From Paludibacter sp. 47-17 (GTDB taxonomy: Bacteria > Bacteroidota > Bacteroidia > Bacteroidales > Paludibacteraceae): a stretch of 64,000 nucleotides of DNA. Under the pieces are notes generated by a model that made no database searches, was not told where the DNA came from, and saw only the letters and a list, made by a program, of their open reading frames with translations. Within the stretch, counting starts at the first letter, position 1; each line of letters starts with the position of its first letter. A program made the position numbers and the translations under genes. Shown one piece after another: positions 28,350 through 37,426 of the stretch. The stretch is taken from the NCBI GenBank assembly GCA_001898935.1, contig MKVT01000015.1, positions 52,152-116,151 of the forward strand, in the 5' to 3' direction.

Positions 28350-30737
28350 ATGAAAAATAAAGCAATTCTTTCTTGTGTAATATTAGTGTTGTTTTCTTCA
28401 CTCTCAGCTTATGCAGTTCAACTTTCGGGCTTTGTACGTGATGCACAGTCGGGCGAGGTGCTGATTGGTGCTAATATATGGGAACCGACTCAACATACAG
28501 GCACAACTACTGATAATCGAGGTTATTTCAGCATACAACTACAATCTCCCTGTGTATTAACGATTTCATACATTGGTTATAAAACACAGAACGTAACGCT
28601 CCAAACAGCAAAAGACAGTTTAATCAGTATAGAAATGGACATTGAAAATAACTTGACAGAGGTCACTGTAACTGTCATGCGTGAAAGAAAGTACGATGTA
28701 ACCCGTTTATCGGCTAAAGAGTTGATGGTACTACCTGCCATTGGAAGTAAACCCGATGTGATAAAAGCCCTGCAGCTACTTCCGGGTGTACAAACGCAGA
28801 GCGAAGGTATGAGTCTGATGATGGTGCGTGGGGGCGAACCAGGACAAAATCAATATCTGTTGGATAATGTACCACTTATCTATGTCAATCATTTAGGAGG
28901 TTTAATGTCGGTTTTTAATCCTGACATGATCAATTCGGTCGATTTTTACAAAGGGAACTTTCCCGCCCGACAAGGAGGAAAACTATCCTCGATTGTAGAT
29001 ATTACGCAACGAGAAGGAGATATTTCAAAACACCAAGGTTCGTTCGGTTTGGGAGTGACTGATGCTGCAGTTTCTTTTGAAGGTCCGTTGGTTGGAAAGA
29101 AAATGAGTTATATTATCACAGCCCGCAAAACCTTAGTGGATGCTTTACTGGCAGGTGCAAGTGTTCTGTCGGACGGCAATTCTTCCATTGTGGCTTACGG
29201 ATTCCACGACATTAATGCCAAATTGAGCTGGAAACCTGATCAACGAAACAATTTGAGTGTCAACCTGTATCAAGGCGACGATTATTTGAACTACTGGACT
29301 AAACCTTGGAAAATGCCAAAGGATGAAAGCAGACATATCAACCAGCAATGGGGAAACTGGTTAGTTGCAGGAAGATGGAATCGGGTATTTAGCTCAAAAT
29401 GGTACGCTGAAAATATCCTTTCATTCAGTCGTTATCGAAATAAATCAGGACAGTACCATACTTATAGAGAAGAAAATATTACGCAACAAATTGAGACATT
29501 GAATATAGCCTCCGTAAAGGATTTTTCTTTCCGCTCAGCATGGAAATATTCTTTTTTGAACAACTGGAATGTCGATTTTGGAGGGCATGTTAGTTACCTT
29601 ATTTACGAACCTAATTACAATTATCTATCTACTTCCACACCCTCGCAAATTGGGGATATCTATCATTCTATTGAATCGGCTGCTTATATCGACAACAAAA
29701 TAAGTTTATTTTCCTGCTTCACATTACAACCATCGTTGCGCATAAGCAATTTTTCGAACAATGGCGAAGACTTCTTGGATGTTGAACCACGTGTAAATTT
29801 GTCGTACAGATTACACCCTAATCACAGCTTGAACTTCAACTACATGCGGGTAAGGCAGAATTCACATTTGGTTTTTGCTCCAGCCGAGTTGCTGAAACGC
29901 GAAGTTTGGCTTCCTGCTACGTCCGCATTACGCCCCGAACTGTCAAATCAGTTCTCTGCCTCATGGAATGGCCGTTTTGCCGACGGAAAATATACTGCAG
30001 AGACCAATGTCTATTATAAGAAAATGGAACATCTTGTTACCCTGAAAGAAGGTTATGAGAATATGGTCGAAATTACCGGTATTGAAAATAAGATTGAATC
30101 GGACGGAAAAGGCAGTGCTTATGGAGCGGAATTTATGGTGAAGAAAAACACCGGAAAATGGACCGGCTTTGTAGCCTATGCTTCCTCACATGCCGATCGC
30201 ACCTTTGCTAACATAAACGGCGGGAAAACTTACGAATTTGATTATAATCGTCCGCATAGCTTTACACTGAACGCAAATCGGGATTTGGGTAAAAACTGGA
30301 CGATGAGCGCTGTGTGGATAGTGCAAAGTGGCATACCTTATACTCCTGCTTTGGGCAAGTACTTTACATTCAATCCGGAAACAGGAAACACCAATGTGGA
30401 AATGATTTATGGTACAAAGAATTCTAAAAGAATGCAACCATATCACAGGCTGGATTTGGGTTTCAACCATACCATTACTACTAAGCGGGGTAATAAGGCT
30501 ATTTGGACTTATTCGTTATATAACGCTTATAATCGCATCAATCCATTTGGATATTATTACGACAACGATAATGATACAGAAAACCATACTAATTATAATC
30601 ATCCGCTCCAACTTTACAAATTAAGTCTGTTCTCCATAATTCCCAGTATATCTTATAAAGTTTATTTTGATTATACTAAAAAAAATAAAACAGTAAAGGT
30701 AAAAGAAAAGAAAAGGTATAATTGGCTGTATTATTAA
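28350..30737 (+). CDS. TonB-dependent receptor with carboxypeptidase-like N-domain
   Basis: A 795-residue outer-membrane transporter with signal peptide (ILSCVILVLFSSLSAYA). Residues about 22-105 form the CarboxypepD_reg-like domain (GFVRDAQSGEVLIGANIW ... SYIGYKTQ). The plug follows, with KALQLLPGVQTQSEGMSLMM and VRGGEPGQNQYLLDNVPL. The rest is a 22-strand-type barrel rich in aromatic residues. The paired DUF4249 gene upstream suggests an uptake complex. Substrate not evident. AT-rich codon use compared with the housekeeping genes suggests recent acquisition. Confidence 0.9.
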   Translation: MKNKAILSCVILVLFSSLSAYAVQLSGFVRDAQSGEVLIGANIWEPTQHTGTTTDNRGYFSIQLQSPCVLTISYIGYKTQNVTLQTAKDSLISIEMDIENNLTEVTVTVMRERKYDVTRLSAKELMVLPAIGSKPDVIKALQLLPGVQTQSEGMSLMMVRGGEPGQNQYLLDNVPLIYVNHLGGLMSVFNPDMINSVDFYKGNFPARQGGKLSSIVDITQREGDISKHQGSFGLGVTDAAVSFEGPLVGKKMSYIITARKTLVDALLAGASVLSDGNSSIVAYGFHDINAKLSWKPDQRNNLSVNLYQGDDYLNYWTKPWKMPKDESRHINQQWGNWLVAGRWNRVFSSKWYAENILSFSRYRNKSGQYHTYREENITQQIETLNIASVKDFSFRSAWKYSFLNNWNVDFGGHVSYLIYEPNYNYLSTSTPSQIGDIYHSIESAAYIDNKISLFSCFTLQPSLRISNFSNNGEDFLDVEPRVNLSYRLHPNHSLNFNYMRVRQNSHLVFAPAELLKREVWLPATSALRPELSNQFSASWNGRFADGKYTAETNVYYKKMEHLVTLKEGYENMVEITGIENKIESDGKGSAYGAEFMVKKNTGKWTGFVAYASSHADRTFANINGGKTYEFDYNRPHSFTLNANRDLGKNWTMSAVWIVQSGIPYTPALGKYFTFNPETGNTNVEMIYGTKNSKRMQPYHRLDLGFNHTITTKRGNKAIWTYSLYNAYNRINPFGYYYDNDNDTENHTNYNHPLQLYKLSLFSIIPSISYKVYFDYTKKNKTVKVKEKKRYNWLYY

Positions 30738-30831
30738 TTCTTCTTTGGCAGAATTAAATCACTAACCATGTTGTCATTCAATTCCGCAAAAATACACTTT
30801 ACGTTTAACCGGGCTTCGCAGACCTGAATTT

Positions 30832-31296
30832 TCAACGATCGGCAATTCTTACGCTGATTCCTTTGAAAATCTGCCAGCCTGCCGCATCGGTGAGGCGTAC
30901 CATGAAGTGATACATTCCTGTATCGACATCTTCGGGAATAAAGATGGTTTGTTTTGCTTCGAACCGTTGCAGCCCCGACGGAAGGGGGTAGTTGGCGATC
31001 AACCGGAACGGTACGACCGCCTGTTTCACCGGGTCGGGAGTGCATTGTTCGGCATCGGTGCTGTGGGTGTGCTGATCGAAATTATGATGCATTTCGATAC
31101 TGTACGACCCCAGTTCGACATTATCGGTGAACACTGCATTGAATTCGAAACTCTCGCCCCGGTAAACCGTAGCGCAATTGGTGGGGAAGGCAGTGCCGGC
31201 TGTCATTTCGATAGCCGGTACTACATCGTCGTGGTCGTTGGGTTGGCAGGCGCCGAATGTTGCCAGCACTACCGTGAAGACAATAAGGTACTTCAT
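30832..31296 (-). CDS. DUF4625-like His-rich lipoprotein
   Basis: A 154-residue protein with a lipoprotein signal (KYLIVFTVVLATFGACQPND, Cys at residue 17). It then has an Ig-like beta-sandwich with an exposed loop rich in His and Cys (MHHNFDQHTHSTDAEQC) that could bind metal. It resembles the gene just upstream in size and layout and is probably a paralogue. It is last in the Fur-TonB receptor-lipoprotein-lipoprotein operon, starting 5 bases after the preceding stop. Inference: a periplasm- or surface-anchored partner of the transporter. Confidence 0.7.
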   Translation of the reverse strand: MKYLIVFTVVLATFGACQPNDHDDVVPAIEMTAGTAFPTNCATVYRGESFEFNAVFTDNVELGSYSIEMHHNFDQHTHSTDAEQCTPDPVKQAVVPFRLIANYPLPSGLQRFEAKQTIFIPEDVDTGMYHFMVRLTDAAGWQIFKGISVRIADR

Positions 31297-31301
31297 GGCG
31301 C

Positions 31302-31754
31302 TTAATCGGCTAAAGGTGTAATGAGCTCGATCTCCGTCTCGAACATTCCCTGATTGCCTTCGAGGTCGGTTACGAAAAGCTGAAGATGATACGGTCCGGG
31401 TCCGGCATGCGAAGGAATGTCGATGTCCTCGTGAAAAGTGGTGTTTTTCACATTGGCATACACTCCGGTAAAAGTGGTGTTTACTTCCCATTCCTCCTTT
31501 ACACCCGATGCATGCTCGATCTGGGAGGCATGGTGGTGGTCTTCTTCGTCGGAATGAATTACTAACCGGATGGATGCAATTTTATGTACGGCAGTGATCA
31601 GGGCATTGATATGTAAATCGCCGCCTATTTCGGCTTTTCGCGAGTTATTGTGACCGATTTCGACTTCGGTGATTTCCGGCAGTTCATTTTTCTCACAGGC
31701 CATTGTTCCGATAACTGCCAACAGCAGGACTACATAAATTTTTAAAGCTTTCAT
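31302..31754 (-). CDS. DUF4625-type His-rich lipoprotein
   Basis: A 150-residue lipoprotein (signal LKIYVVLLLAVIGTMACEKN, Cys at 20). The Ig-like body has the DUF4625-type segments GGDLHINALITA and GPYHLQLFVTDLEGNQG. A loop with HSDEEDHHHASQIEHASG carries five His and several acidic residues, a likely metal site. It lies 14 bases after the TonB-dependent receptor gene in the same operon. Together with the Fur-family regulator at the head of the operon this points to metal, possibly zinc, acquisition. Confidence 0.75.
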   Translation of the reverse strand: MKALKIYVVLLLAVIGTMACEKNELPEITEVEIGHNNSRKAEIGGDLHINALITAVHKIASIRLVIHSDEEDHHHASQIEHASGVKEEWEVNTTFTGVYANVKNTTFHEDIDIPSHAGPGPYHLQLFVTDLEGNQGMFETEIELITPLAD

Positions 31755-31768
31755 ATTAGTTTGTTTTA

Positions 31769-34198
31769 TTAGTGAAACGAAATTTTGATACTGGTGGTTA
31801 AATTACGCCCGGCGCCCGGAACTTCAATTAAGCGGTAAAAGCTGGTGTGGTCGTAATAGCTGGTGTTGAAGATATTGCGAAGCTGCATCTGCCAATGTAC
31901 CGGGAGTCCGGCAATCGTAAAGCTGGCTCCGGCGCGGACATGCGCCAGGCTGTATCCCGGGGTTTTCTTCTCGGGCGGTACGATCTTGTTTTGTGCCGCG
32001 GTGAGCTGTACTTCGGCCGCCGCATACACATTGCTGAGCCGTCCCATCCGCTTTTGTTCGTAACGAAGCGCGGTTACCGCATTGGCGGGCGGGGAAAACG
32101 GAAGCGTATAGCCCTTTTTTTCACCCGATAGTTGAACCGAATAAATATATTCGAAATCGACGCTGGCGCTGAGCGTCGCCGTAAGCCGGTACAGCGCTGA
32201 CAGTTCGCCTCCTGCACGGAACACTTCGCTCTGCCGGTGATAAAATACCTGCTGTGCTTCGTAGTACAATGCGGTCGGGTTGAGGTAAATATAATTCGGG
32301 AAATAGTTGGCAAAAGGGCTGAGGTGAATCTCCCACCGTTTCCGGCTGATGCTCAGGCCCAGGTCCAGCTGGTACGATTCCTCGGCTTTCAGTGTGCTGT
32401 CGCCTTTTTCGTACCGGTACATATGATAATTCAAGCCGTTCGAAGCCAGCTCTTTGGCATGGGGCATCCGGAAACTTTTCCCGATATTCAGCTTGAGCTG
32501 GAGCTCGTTGCGGGTGTACACCGTTCCGGCAGCCCAGCTTACCGAGTGATAGATGCGGCTTAATTCCCAGGCCCGCTCCAGCTGTTGCGCGCCTCCTTCC
32601 ACCGGAGTCGGGTACCAGTCGCGATAGCTTCCCGTGACGATACTCCCGAGGTCGTAACGCACTCCGCCGGTAAGCATCCACTTTTCAGAAAGAGTATAGG
32701 TGTCGATGCCGTACACCCCCGAAGTCATGCTCGTAAACCCGGGCAATATAAAACCCCAGCCTCCCCGCCGGTTGTGCTGGTAATCGGCACTGATACCGGC
32801 TTTCAGGGCGTGCCGTTCCAGTGCGTTTGCGCTGGCCGACAAATGAACCGAAGCCGACGATTTTGAAAACAACCGTTCCAGCGAATCGGGAGGCAGCGGC
32901 ATATACCCATGAGGCACCGGTTCCGAAAATTCTTTCCGTAAATTATGCTGATATCCGATGTCGAGCTGGTAATTTAGCTTTTCGGTTTGCAAAAAACTAT
33001 TGCTCATTATTTTGGTGTGATTCACCTGTTGCGAAGGTAAATCAATATCGCGATCGGACCGGTCGTAAGCAATCGAAGAGTTGCGGATCTCCAACCCGTG
33101 GGCATTGGCAAAAAAGCCGCTTTTCGTGAACACATTGCTCAGCGACACATGTGAAGTAAACCGGTCGCCCACATAACCTACCGTAATTCCGCCGTTGTAC
33201 TCGTAGCCGGCCGTGTTGCGCAACTGTTGGTTTTTCAGTTTGAAATAGTACGACATGTACTCGATGCTGTCGGCAGGCACCCGGTAGTCGGCATAACCGG
33301 CTCCGCTCAGGCGGGTCTTCCAGTACCAGCGATTGCCGCGTTGCAGGTAGTGAGCCGCGATTCCGGCCAGTTTGTTGTTGGTTGCGCCTTTCAGCTCCAC
33401 GGAACCGGCCGTGCTTTGGCGTGCGGGTGTCGAGAGTTGCTTCAGGTCGATCACCCCCACGATAGCGTTGGAGCCGTACATAAGCGAGGCCGGACCTTTT
33501 ATAATCTCGATCCGTTCCACGCTTTCCTGGTCGATTTCGAGGCCGTGGTCGTGGCCCCATTCCTGCCCCTCGTGGCGCAGCCCGTTTTCGGCCACTACCA
33601 CCCGGTTGAATCCCAGGCCGCGGATTACCGGTTTGGAATGGCCCGATCCGATATCCATCGACCCGATACCGGGCAACCGGCTCAGGGTTTGCATCAGGCT
33701 TCCCGATTCGTTTTGTTCCAGAAACTCCCGATCGGCAAATTGGAAGGCAGTGGCCGATTGCTGGCTCCTGCGGTGTGCGTAATCGTTGATATACACTTCG
33801 CCGAGCTGGTGCACTGCCTGCTTCAGTTGCAGGGTGAGTTGCTCATTGAAGGGCAGGTGGATGGTCCGGGTGTTTTTTTCGCAGCCCAGGTACGAGGCTT
33901 CCACTACATACCAGCCCTGCGGCAGTTGTGTGAAACGGAAGTTGCCATCTCTGTCGGTCACAGTGCCGTAGCGGTTATCGTTGAGGGTAACCGTTGCTCC
34001 CTGCAAGGGCCGGCCAGCCTCATCAGCCACCTTTCCCGACAACTCCGACAACCCTAACCCGGACTGGGCAGTCAGCGATAGCGGTAATATCAGCATCTGA
34101 AGCACAAAGAGAATCCGGGTTTTACCTTGCATTTTCAGCGCAGATCGCCCTGCCATTCCCACCTTCCTCACCATTTCTGTGATCAATTCCTTATGCAT
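31769..34198 (-). CDS. TonB-dependent receptor, probable metal transporter
   Basis: An outer-membrane TonB-dependent transporter of about 800 residues. A CarboxypepD_reg-like domain (SELSGKVADEAGRPLQGATV) is followed by a plug with QTLSRLPGIGSMDIGSGHSK, VIRGLGFNRVVVAENG and IEIIKGPASLMYGSNAIVGV, then a barrel ending in SIKISFH. The plug has an exposed EGQEWGHDHGLEID loop with His and acidic residues, as in zinc receptors of the ZnuD kind. The ATG at 34198 overlaps the fur stop by 8 bases; Met codons at residues 9, 15 and 23 are other possible starts, the last giving a more usual signal peptide. Confidence 0.88.
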   Translation of the reverse strand: MHKELITEMVRKVGMAGRSALKMQGKTRILFVLQMLILPLSLTAQSGLGLSELSGKVADEAGRPLQGATVTLNDNRYGTVTDRDGNFRFTQLPQGWYVVEASYLGCEKNTRTIHLPFNEQLTLQLKQAVHQLGEVYINDYAHRRSQQSATAFQFADREFLEQNESGSLMQTLSRLPGIGSMDIGSGHSKPVIRGLGFNRVVVAENGLRHEGQEWGHDHGLEIDQESVERIEIIKGPASLMYGSNAIVGVIDLKQLSTPARQSTAGSVELKGATNNKLAGIAAHYLQRGNRWYWKTRLSGAGYADYRVPADSIEYMSYYFKLKNQQLRNTAGYEYNGGITVGYVGDRFTSHVSLSNVFTKSGFFANAHGLEIRNSSIAYDRSDRDIDLPSQQVNHTKIMSNSFLQTEKLNYQLDIGYQHNLRKEFSEPVPHGYMPLPPDSLERLFSKSSASVHLSASANALERHALKAGISADYQHNRRGGWGFILPGFTSMTSGVYGIDTYTLSEKWMLTGGVRYDLGSIVTGSYRDWYPTPVEGGAQQLERAWELSRIYHSVSWAAGTVYTRNELQLKLNIGKSFRMPHAKELASNGLNYHMYRYEKGDSTLKAEESYQLDLGLSISRKRWEIHLSPFANYFPNYIYLNPTALYYEAQQVFYHRQSEVFRAGGELSALYRLTATLSASVDFEYIYSVQLSGEKKGYTLPFSPPANAVTALRYEQKRMGRLSNVYAAAEVQLTAAQNKIVPPEKKTPGYSLAHVRAGASFTIAGLPVHWQMQLRNIFNTSYYDHTSFYRLIEVPGAGRNLTTSIKISFH

Positions 34199-34613
34199 TG
34201 TGACCCCCGGGGCAGTCTTTACATAACCCTTTGATTACCACATCGCATTCTTCCAGTCTAAAACCCTCGGGAAGAGGATACTGCTGAACCGGTACCTGAT
34301 CGAGGCAAATGGTTTTTCCACATTTCTTACAGTAAAAATGAACGTGATCGATTGCATGATGATGCTCCTTTTCGCAGCAATTTAATGCATATTTAACGTG
34401 CGTATTATCAATAACAATACGGTGGAGTATTCCTGATTCGGAAAGGGTTTGAATATTACGGTAAAACGTGATACGGTCGTACTGATCCAGCATCTGCTCC
34501 CTGATTTCATTTTCCGAAAGCGGTTGTTCACTGGTTTGCAGGGCTTTAATCAGAGCAATGCGGGACAGTGTTTTTTTTACATCGTGCTGCGCAAGAATAT
34601 CGTTGGGTTTCAT
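34191..34613 (-). CDS. Fur-family metal-responsive repressor
   Basis: A 140-residue Fur-superfamily regulator. The winged helix occupies residues 1-75 (recognition segment DQYDRITFYRNIQTL). The dimerisation domain has a His-rich metal-sensing stretch (HHH at 84-86, His90, His92) and two CxxC pairs (Cys95/98 and Cys131/134) for structural zinc. Which of Fur, Zur or PerR it is cannot be fixed, but the overlapping TonB receptor and His-rich lipoproteins favour zinc. It leads its operon; repeated elements upstream may be its operator. Confidence 0.87.
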   Translation of the reverse strand: MKPNDILAQHDVKKTLSRIALIKALQTSEQPLSENEIREQMLDQYDRITFYRNIQTLSESGILHRIVIDNTHVKYALNCCEKEHHHAIDHVHFYCKKCGKTICLDQVPVQQYPLPEGFRLEECDVVIKGLCKDCPGGHNA

Positions 34614-34617
34614 GTGG

Positions 34618-34670
34618 CAAAAGTAAGAATTTTAATTGTAACAACGCTTTATATGTAACATTGTTTCAAT
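34618..34670 (-). promoter_or_regulatory. Promoter and candidate operator of the fur operon
   Basis: On the minus strand TACTTTTG (34625-34618) fits the -7 consensus. Behind it lie an imperfect inverted repeat, ATTGTAACAA at 34635-34644 and TTGTTTCAAT at 34661-34670 (9 of 10 pairs), and a direct repeat of TGTAACA (34637 and 34654). These would let the regulator control its own operon. Confidence 0.5.
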
Positions 34671-34810
34671 AATTTGATAATTTAGGCTTTTTTTAGAATT
34701 CAGGGGAATTCAGACCTGATATATATTTATTGAATTATTTGTTAGCTGGCTATTCAGCTGAACCACAAAGTCATTGTTCCGTTATGCTCATAAAAATATA
34801 TTAAAAAATA

Positions 34811-34842
34811 TTTGCATGGATTAAGTAATTTGTATAGATTTG
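34811..34842 (+). promoter_or_regulatory. Consensus promoter at the left end of the CRISPR island
   Basis: TTTG at 34811-34814, exactly 20 bases, then TAGATTTG at 34835-34842 match the Bacteroidota consensus fully. The next gene-like sequence is the M16 remnant at 35031. The rest of the 34671-35030 gap is AT-rich and shows nothing else. Confidence 0.65.
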
Positions 34843-35030
34843 CAGGACTGAAGTTTTCAGTTTCTTTGGTATTGTTTGAGCTTGATAACGCTACTATTCT
34901 GAACTTCCTTCGTTGATCAACTTACAATGGTAGCTTTAAAGCCTGATATGCAGAAATGCATCTGAGATTCTAAACAAACAGGTTGCTGATGGTGTAGTTT
35001 GATTTATTGTAACCGTGACATTGAGAAACC

Positions 35031-35564
35031 ATGAAAAACAAGGTATTGCCGGCCGTACTCAGTCCTTTTGGTTTGTGCCGTCCAGAATTTCAACAGTATA
35101 CGCTCGAGAACGGGCTACAAGTAGTGTTGTGCCGCGATGTATTCAAACCTAAAGTAACCTATCACGTGAGTTCGGGCATGGAGCCACCCGGACAAACAGG
35201 CTTCCCGAAGATCATCCCCGAGCCGTTTATCGCTCCAGAAAAACCAGGCACTTACGAAGCCATTAGTCCCGGTACTACACAAACTAATCTGAGGTTGGCA
35301 ATGCCGGTCCGGCAAAGCAACAGACCTGCTATTCACAATACAATCGCTTTTTATTCCCTGAGAAGTAAACAGTATTCAGACATTGTTCACACGGAAATAA
35401 GAGATAAAAATTGCTACAGTGGCATTGAATCGTTGTATCACACGAGGATTTCCTATGTTGCGGCTTATGTTGATCCCCCGACTGTGCAGCAGGTAATGCG
35501 TTTGGTTGGGAATATTCTGACAACTTATCCCGAAACCTACGGCAAAGATGGTCGGGTTGTTTAA
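35031..35564 (+). pseudogene. Internally deleted M16 peptidase remnant
   Basis: The 177-residue reading frame starts like an M16 (insulinase-family) peptidase, with the segment YTLENGLQVVLCRD followed by a KVTYHVSSG strand. It then jumps to what looks like an M16 C-terminal domain: QTNLRLAMPV, YSDIVHTEIRDKN, VDPPTVQQVMRLVGNIL. The whole zinc-binding region with HxxEH is absent, and active M16 enzymes are 400-950 residues. No signal peptide is seen. The best reading is a deletion-fused, inactive remnant at the border of the CRISPR island. Confidence 0.65.
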
Positions 35565-35641
35565 GCGGCGATTTGCCAGGGTTTAAATAGAAAATAATAT
35601 GACCGGATGAACAGGATGTACAAGATTTAAAGGATAAGAAA

Positions 35642-35974
35642 ATGAGTTTAGATTACACCACAGCCCAACAGGCTTATCAGCAGCTCAGCGAAACCCGCCT
35701 GACCGAACTTCGCACAGCCCTGCTGAAAGCAGCAGTACGGTATGCCGCCATCCGCGCCGAGTGGCATTTCATGTCGCCCTCCGAACGAGCAACCGCCGAT
35801 CATGGTCGTACCATCGCCCACAACCGCTTCATCGACACCTGCAACATCCTCAGCCGCGAGCAGGCCAAGATTGGCGAGGACAATAAATGGCGTGCAGCCA
35901 TTGGGATGGACAGGAAGATGATTGGCGATTTTGCGTGTTGGGTAAGTTGTTGGGTGGGGATTGGGGAGAGGTGA
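35642..35974 (+). CDS. Conserved hypothetical protein
   Basis: A 110-residue, mostly helical protein. It shares the look of small Bacteroidota proteins I have seen unnamed: residues about 15-40 RLTELRTALLKAAVRYAAIR, then FIDTCNILSREQAKIGED and a terminal DRKMIGDFACW block. No signal peptide or catalytic motif. It lies just before cas10 but has GC-richer codon use than the cas genes, so it is probably not part of the CRISPR operon by origin, though transcription could read through. Function unknown. Confidence 0.6.
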   Translation: MSLDYTTAQQAYQQLSETRLTELRTALLKAAVRYAAIRAEWHFMSPSERATADHGRTIAHNRFIDTCNILSREQAKIGEDNKWRAAIGMDRKMIGDFACWVSCWVGIGER

Positions 35975-36003
35975 AAATTTTATTAATCAAAACAAAACAG
36001 CAT

Positions 36004-37422
36004 ATGAATACAGCAATTCTTTTTGATACGATGTCAATTCAAAGTTATGTTTTTGGGTCAAATAAGCTCAAAGATAATCTGGGGGCATCCTATATCATCG
36101 AGCATATCTATGATTATTTCACAGACAATCAATCTGTTGAAGTCGGGTATATTGGTGGCGGTAATGCTCTGTATTTTACAAATTCCGAAACAGAAGCCAA
36201 AGGTCTTATTAAAGATTTTACCGAGTATCTTATATATCAATTCCCGGGAGTTACTTTAGCTGTTGCGATAAAAAGCGATTTTGACCATAATTCTTATGTG
36301 AGTGAAATAAAAAAACTTTTCGAATTATTGGCTCAAAATAAAGGAAAACATCTTCCTGTTAATATAATTTCATCCCATGGCATTACCGATATTTGCAGGT
36401 ATTCTTCCTTGTCTGTTGAGTATATCGATGAAAGAAACGAATTAATTTCCTCTGTGACCAAAACAAAAAGAAATTATATTGAAAAAATTGAGTTGGAAAG
36501 CGACAATCTATTAGTGGAGGCAGGACTTCAAACTGAATATAAGTTTACGAATGAAATCGATAAACTTCGAATGAAGAAAGGTGAAGATTCGCATGTGGCT
36601 ATTGTTCACATCGATGGTAATGGTTTTGGAGAAATATTCAGAAATTTACCATCAGTAGAAGATACGAGGGAAATGTCAATAAGGGTAAAATCGGTAGTGA
36701 AAGATTCTTTTATCAAAGTATTACAAGAGTACCATAATCTAAAAGATAAGTTTTCAAGCATACTTCAACCAGTTGAGCCAAATGATGAGGAAATATTGCC
36801 AATTAGACCAATAATACTGGGAGGTGATGATGTTACTTTTGTGTGTCATGGTAAACTTGGGATATGGTTTGCTGAGCAATACATGGAATATTTCTCAGCA
36901 TATTTTTCAGATACCGATAAACCTGTAAGTACTTGTGCTGGTGTTGTTGTAGTAAAGGCTAAGTTTCCGTTTTATCGTGCCTATGAACTTGCAGAAGAAC
37001 TTTGTCTTTCTGCAAAAAGAGCCAGAAAAAGGAGCGGTTTATCAGTTGGAGGCAATTGGATTGATTTTCAATTAGCATATAGCGGGCTGGGAAATTCATT
37101 GGAAGAAATAAGAAATATGCAATATGATGTTTTTGGATTCAATCGACCTTATAGTACAGATAAACGTGCTACAGCGAACTCTTTTAGTGAACTCAAACGT
37201 CAAACAAACTTGCTTAAGAGTACCCTGCCTAACTCAAAAATCAAAGATTTAAGAGAAAACTTATCCGTAAAAAATATAGTACCCGATTTTATGGAGCAAC
37301 TAAAATGTCAACATCCTGATTTTAAATCAAGCTTCTTTGCTCAGAATAATTTTAGTATCGATCCTTTTTTTGATATGATTGAGCTGCTTGAACTATACCC
37401 CAACAACTTACTAAACGAATAA
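36004..37422 (+). CDS. cas10: HD-less Cas10 with GGDD cyclase (type III, III-D-like)
   Basis: A 472-residue large subunit of a type III effector. The N-terminus (FDTMSIQSYVFGSNKLKDNL) and YIGGGNALYF at 49-58 form the first palm domain, whose active motif is degenerate (GGGN). The second palm contains VAIVHIDGNGFGEIF and an intact GGDD at 273-276 in ILGGDDVTFV, the cyclic-oligoadenylate synthesis site. There is no N-terminal HD nuclease, and the protein is well short of the 700-1000 residues of Csm1/Cmr2, so target-activated DNase activity is not expected. The start at 36004 gives the conserved N-terminus; a longer reading adds 39 unrelated residues. cas7 follows after 4 bases. Confidence 0.9.
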   Translation: MNTAILFDTMSIQSYVFGSNKLKDNLGASYIIEHIYDYFTDNQSVEVGYIGGGNALYFTNSETEAKGLIKDFTEYLIYQFPGVTLAVAIKSDFDHNSYVSEIKKLFELLAQNKGKHLPVNIISSHGITDICRYSSLSVEYIDERNELISSVTKTKRNYIEKIELESDNLLVEAGLQTEYKFTNEIDKLRMKKGEDSHVAIVHIDGNGFGEIFRNLPSVEDTREMSIRVKSVVKDSFIKVLQEYHNLKDKFSSILQPVEPNDEEILPIRPIILGGDDVTFVCHGKLGIWFAEQYMEYFSAYFSDTDKPVSTCAGVVVVKAKFPFYRAYELAEELCLSAKRARKRSGLSVGGNWIDFQLAYSGLGNSLEEIRNMQYDVFGFNRPYSTDKRATANSFSELKRQTNLLKSTLPNSKIKDLRENLSVKNIVPDFMEQLKCQHPDFKSSFFAQNNFSIDPFFDMIELLELYPNNLLNE

Positions 37423-37426
37423 TAAT

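Noticed and set aside
35887..36003. N-terminal extension of Cas10 by 39 codons
   Set aside because: The extra residues overlap the preceding gene, contain no HD motif, and the family N-terminus begins at 36004.
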